Of a stretch of DNA of 60,447 nucleotides, positions 59,201 through 60,447 are shown piece after piece. The DNA comes from Pseudomonadota bacterium. Its GTDB lineage: Bacteria; Desulfobacterota; Desulfobulbia; Desulfobulbales; Desulfocapsaceae. Under the pieces are notes generated by a model, which did not search any database, was not told the origin of the DNA, and saw only the letters and a list, made by a program, of their open reading frames with translations. The stretch is from the NCBI GenBank assembly GCA_018820855.1, contig JAHJNL010000056.1:1-60447 (forward strand), given 5' to 3'. A program made the translations under genes and the position numbers. Numbering within the stretch: the first letter of the stretch is position 1; each line of letters begins with the position of its first letter.

Positions 59201-59245
59201 AGGAGCGGACCGCGCCAGGCCCCGTTCGCGGCTAAATCCGCTCCT
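59201..59245. repeat. REP-like element
   Basis: AGGAGCGGA (59201-59209) pairs with TCCGCTCCT (59237-59245), with inner CCGCG/CGCGG. The minus strand reads TAGGAGCGGATTTAGCCGC, the classical REP head. A 14-bp palindrome GCGGCTGCAGCCGC (59161-59174) lies just before. It resembles the element at 25127-25169. Confidence 0.65.
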
Positions 59246-59249
59246 ATAA

Positions 59250-59286
59250 AAAAAGCCTGATCGGTCACCTGAATAGTGTGACCGAT
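59250..59286 (-). terminator. intrinsic terminator of the ferredoxin gene
   Basis: ATCGGTCAC (59260-59268) pairs with GTGACCGAT (59278-59286), and on the minus strand the stem is followed by CAGGC then TTTTTTT. It overlaps the first base of the stop codon of the gene. Confidence 0.85.
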
Positions 59287-60029
59287 TACCAGTTCTTTCG
59301 TTCCAGGACTGTGCCCTGAGTGGAAATGGTGATCTGCTCCACGGGGACACTTTTGCCTGCACGCTCCATGGCCTGTTTGATGATTCCGTTCATGGAAGAG
59401 CAGCATGGCACTTCCATGATCAGGATGGTAAGGCTGTTGAGGTTACAGTTGGCGATAACCTCGCTAAAGCGCTGGACATACATTTCAGCGTCATCAAATT
59501 TGGGACAACCCATCATTACTATTTTGCCGGTAAGAAAATCCTGCTGGAAGTTCGGTGCCGATACTGCGCAACAGTCTGCTGCAACCAAAAGGTCAGCACC
59601 CTGAAGAAAGGGAGCAGTGTGCGGAACCAGACGGATCTGCACCGGCCAATGTGTCAGCGCCGAGGCACCGCCTCCTGCCCCCATAATCGGTCTGTTGGCT
59701 CCCTGACATGGAGTCTGGGGCGCAAAGGTCTTGATCTGGGCAGAGGGACAACCGGAGGGCTTGGGGGGTGTTGCCTTGTACTTTTGCTCTGCCAGGTGTT
59801 TTTCCACGGCTTCTTCGTCGAAGTCCTCAGCCTCTCGTTCGATGATCTGCAGGGCCCCGGTGGGACAGGAGCCGAGACAGGCGCCAAGGCCGTCACAGAG
59901 TTTATCTGACACCATCCTGGCCTTGCCGTCGATGATGACCAGAGATCCTTCTGCACAGTCAGGTACGCAAAGGCCGCAGCCGTTACAAAGTTCTTCGTCA
60001 ATCTCGATAATTTTTCGCATGATTTTCAT
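59286..60029 (-). CDS. 4Fe-4S ferredoxin-domain protein with C-terminal extension
   Basis: This 247-residue protein starts with a two-cluster ferredoxin domain: the first is complete (C15, C18, C21, C25 in CNGCGLCVPDC) but the second reads CDGLGACLGSC (C45, C51, C55), missing the second Cys, so it may hold a 3Fe-4S or an unusual cluster. A C-terminal domain of ~170 residues has Cys-rich patches (VAADCCAV, MMGCPKF, VPCCSSM). Similar ferredoxins often sit with hybrid-cluster protein. GAGGA is upstream of the ATG. Confidence 0.85.
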   Translation of the reverse strand: MKIMRKIIEIDEELCNGCGLCVPDCAEGSLVIIDGKARMVSDKLCDGLGACLGSCPTGALQIIEREAEDFDEEAVEKHLAEQKYKATPPKPSGCPSAQIKTFAPQTPCQGANRPIMGAGGGASALTHWPVQIRLVPHTAPFLQGADLLVAADCCAVSAPNFQQDFLTGKIVMMGCPKFDDAEMYVQRFSEVIANCNLNSLTILIMEVPCCSSMNGIIKQAMERAGKSVPVEQITISTQGTVLERKNW

Positions 60030-60104
60030 ATCAGTATCCTCGTTGAATGAAGGGGAAGTGTTGTTTCTCTATGCTTCCACTCTATCACATTATCACACTA
60101 TCTC

Positions 60105-60118
60105 CTTGACCTGGGTCA
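60105..60118 (-). promoter_or_regulatory. FNR/HcpR-type palindrome upstream of the ferredoxin gene
   Basis: TTGACCTGGGTCAA is a perfect TTGAC-N4-GTCAA palindrome with FNR-box spacing, 76-89 nt before the ferredoxin start. CRP/FNR-family regulators such as HcpR use operators of this type for hcp and ferredoxin genes in sulfate reducers. Confidence 0.6.
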
Positions 60119-60273
60119 AAGAGATGTCTTTTTTTTGAAAATAGTTATCAATCATGGCGGCAATATGTGCGGTACAGATATTATCGTCTCGGGAAACGTG
60201 ATTTCCATCGGTAAATGGTAACGAATAGAAACAAGCCACAATTTTTCATAGGCTGCCGGAAGAGTAGTCAACT

Positions 60274-60312
60274 ATGTCTGATGAAAACAGTTCGCAGCTG
60301 AACGAAGCGTTG
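60274..60312 (+). CDS. first 13 codons of an interrupted gene
   Basis: ATG at 60274, with GGAAG upstream, starts MSDENSSQLNEAL. Directly after the 13th codon the sequence turns into GTGCG and a group II intron-like 5' end. The same frame stays open to the window end, so an uninterrupted gene is possible, but its translation looks like that of an intron rather than a protein. The product is unknown. Confidence 0.4.
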
Positions 60313-60447
60313 GTGCGCCAAGCGCAGCTTGGCGCTTCTTATAGGGTGCCCTGCCTTTGTTCCTGGGCAGGAAGTCCCCATCGGGTAAAGCCTAACCAGC
60401 AGCCCGTACCGAGTGTTGCGCGACTCGCGGAGCCGGAAGATCGGCGA
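60313..60447 (+). mobile_element. 5' part of a group II intron (cut by window edge)
   Basis: It begins GTGCG, the usual group II 5' end, followed by a 9-bp hairpin (60315-60323 with 60327-60335) and domain-I-like text TTATAGGGTGCCCTGCC, AAGTCCCCATCGGGTAA and GAGCCGGAAGATCGGCGA. Reverse transcriptase and domain V would lie beyond the window. It appears inserted after codon 13 of a gene starting at 60274. Confidence 0.6.

Overview
This window most likely comes from an anaerobic Gram-negative bacterium of the Desulfobacterota, and the Desulfobulbales are my best guess. That placement is inference from gene content: lipid A genes (lpxC, lpxK, lpxB), a liv-type amino-acid ABC transporter, a pentaheme nitrite reductase NrfA, a DUF362 protein paired with a NapH/NapG-like polyferredoxin, ADP-forming acetyl-CoA synthetase, a GEMM-I riboswitch beside a c-type cytochrome, and a probable selenoprotein. 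No rRNA, tRNA or CRISPR array was seen.

Layout. 0-0.6 kb: the 3' end of an IS630-type transposase abutting a broken Sel1-repeat gene. 0.7-11.1 kb: yjbQ, lpxC and lpxK (minus strand), then livKHMGF, a Gfo/Idh oxidoreductase and lpxB (plus strand). 11.1-14.1 kb (minus): a pseudouridine synthase, a MoeA-like protein with a cysteine tail, queE and queD. 14.4-19.5 kb (plus): a DUF1015 protein, a TrmN6-like methyltransferase, a ComM-type ATPase and a SAM methyltransferase. 19.5-25 kb is accessory: small secreted proteins, decayed sequence, an exported thioredoxin/peroxiredoxin pair, a CAP-domain protein and an omptin-like outer-membrane protease.

25.2-32.8 kb is one long minus-strand block: ilvB, ilvN, psd, pssA, a terminator, asd, rsmD, coaD, Rieske protein and cytochrome b. 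Divergent from it, leuA is preceded by a leucine-rich leader peptide and mutually exclusive antiterminator and terminator helices, which is a transcription-attenuation system. Next come a small exchanger overlapping a thioredoxin-fold gene whose first redox cysteine codon is TGA, and then a cluster (HDAC-family deacetylase, CBS-ACT protein, ADP-forming acyl-CoA synthetase, CoA-transferase fused to a GNAT acetyltransferase) that looks like a fused counterpart of the Bacillus acuABC/acetyl-CoA synthetase module.

43-46.4 kb holds a CsoR-type repressor with a DmeF-like metal exporter, a nested inverted-repeat element, an orphan small gene and a decayed QueG-like iron-sulfur gene. 46.5-60 kb carries redox and envelope genes: a SpoIIM-like protein, a beta-hydroxyacid dehydrogenase, the polyferredoxin/DUF362 pair, nrfA, a diheme cytochrome peroxidase controlled by the GEMM-I riboswitch, a pqiA-pqiA-pqiB operon, a YkgJ-like protein and a ferredoxin with an FNR-type palindrome upstream. 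The window ends in what looks like the 5' part of a group II intron interrupting a gene after its 13th codon.

Start codons were moved from the longest ORF where a Shine-Dalgarno sequence, a signal peptide or the family pattern supported it; each case is stated. All family calls are by eye, without database searches.
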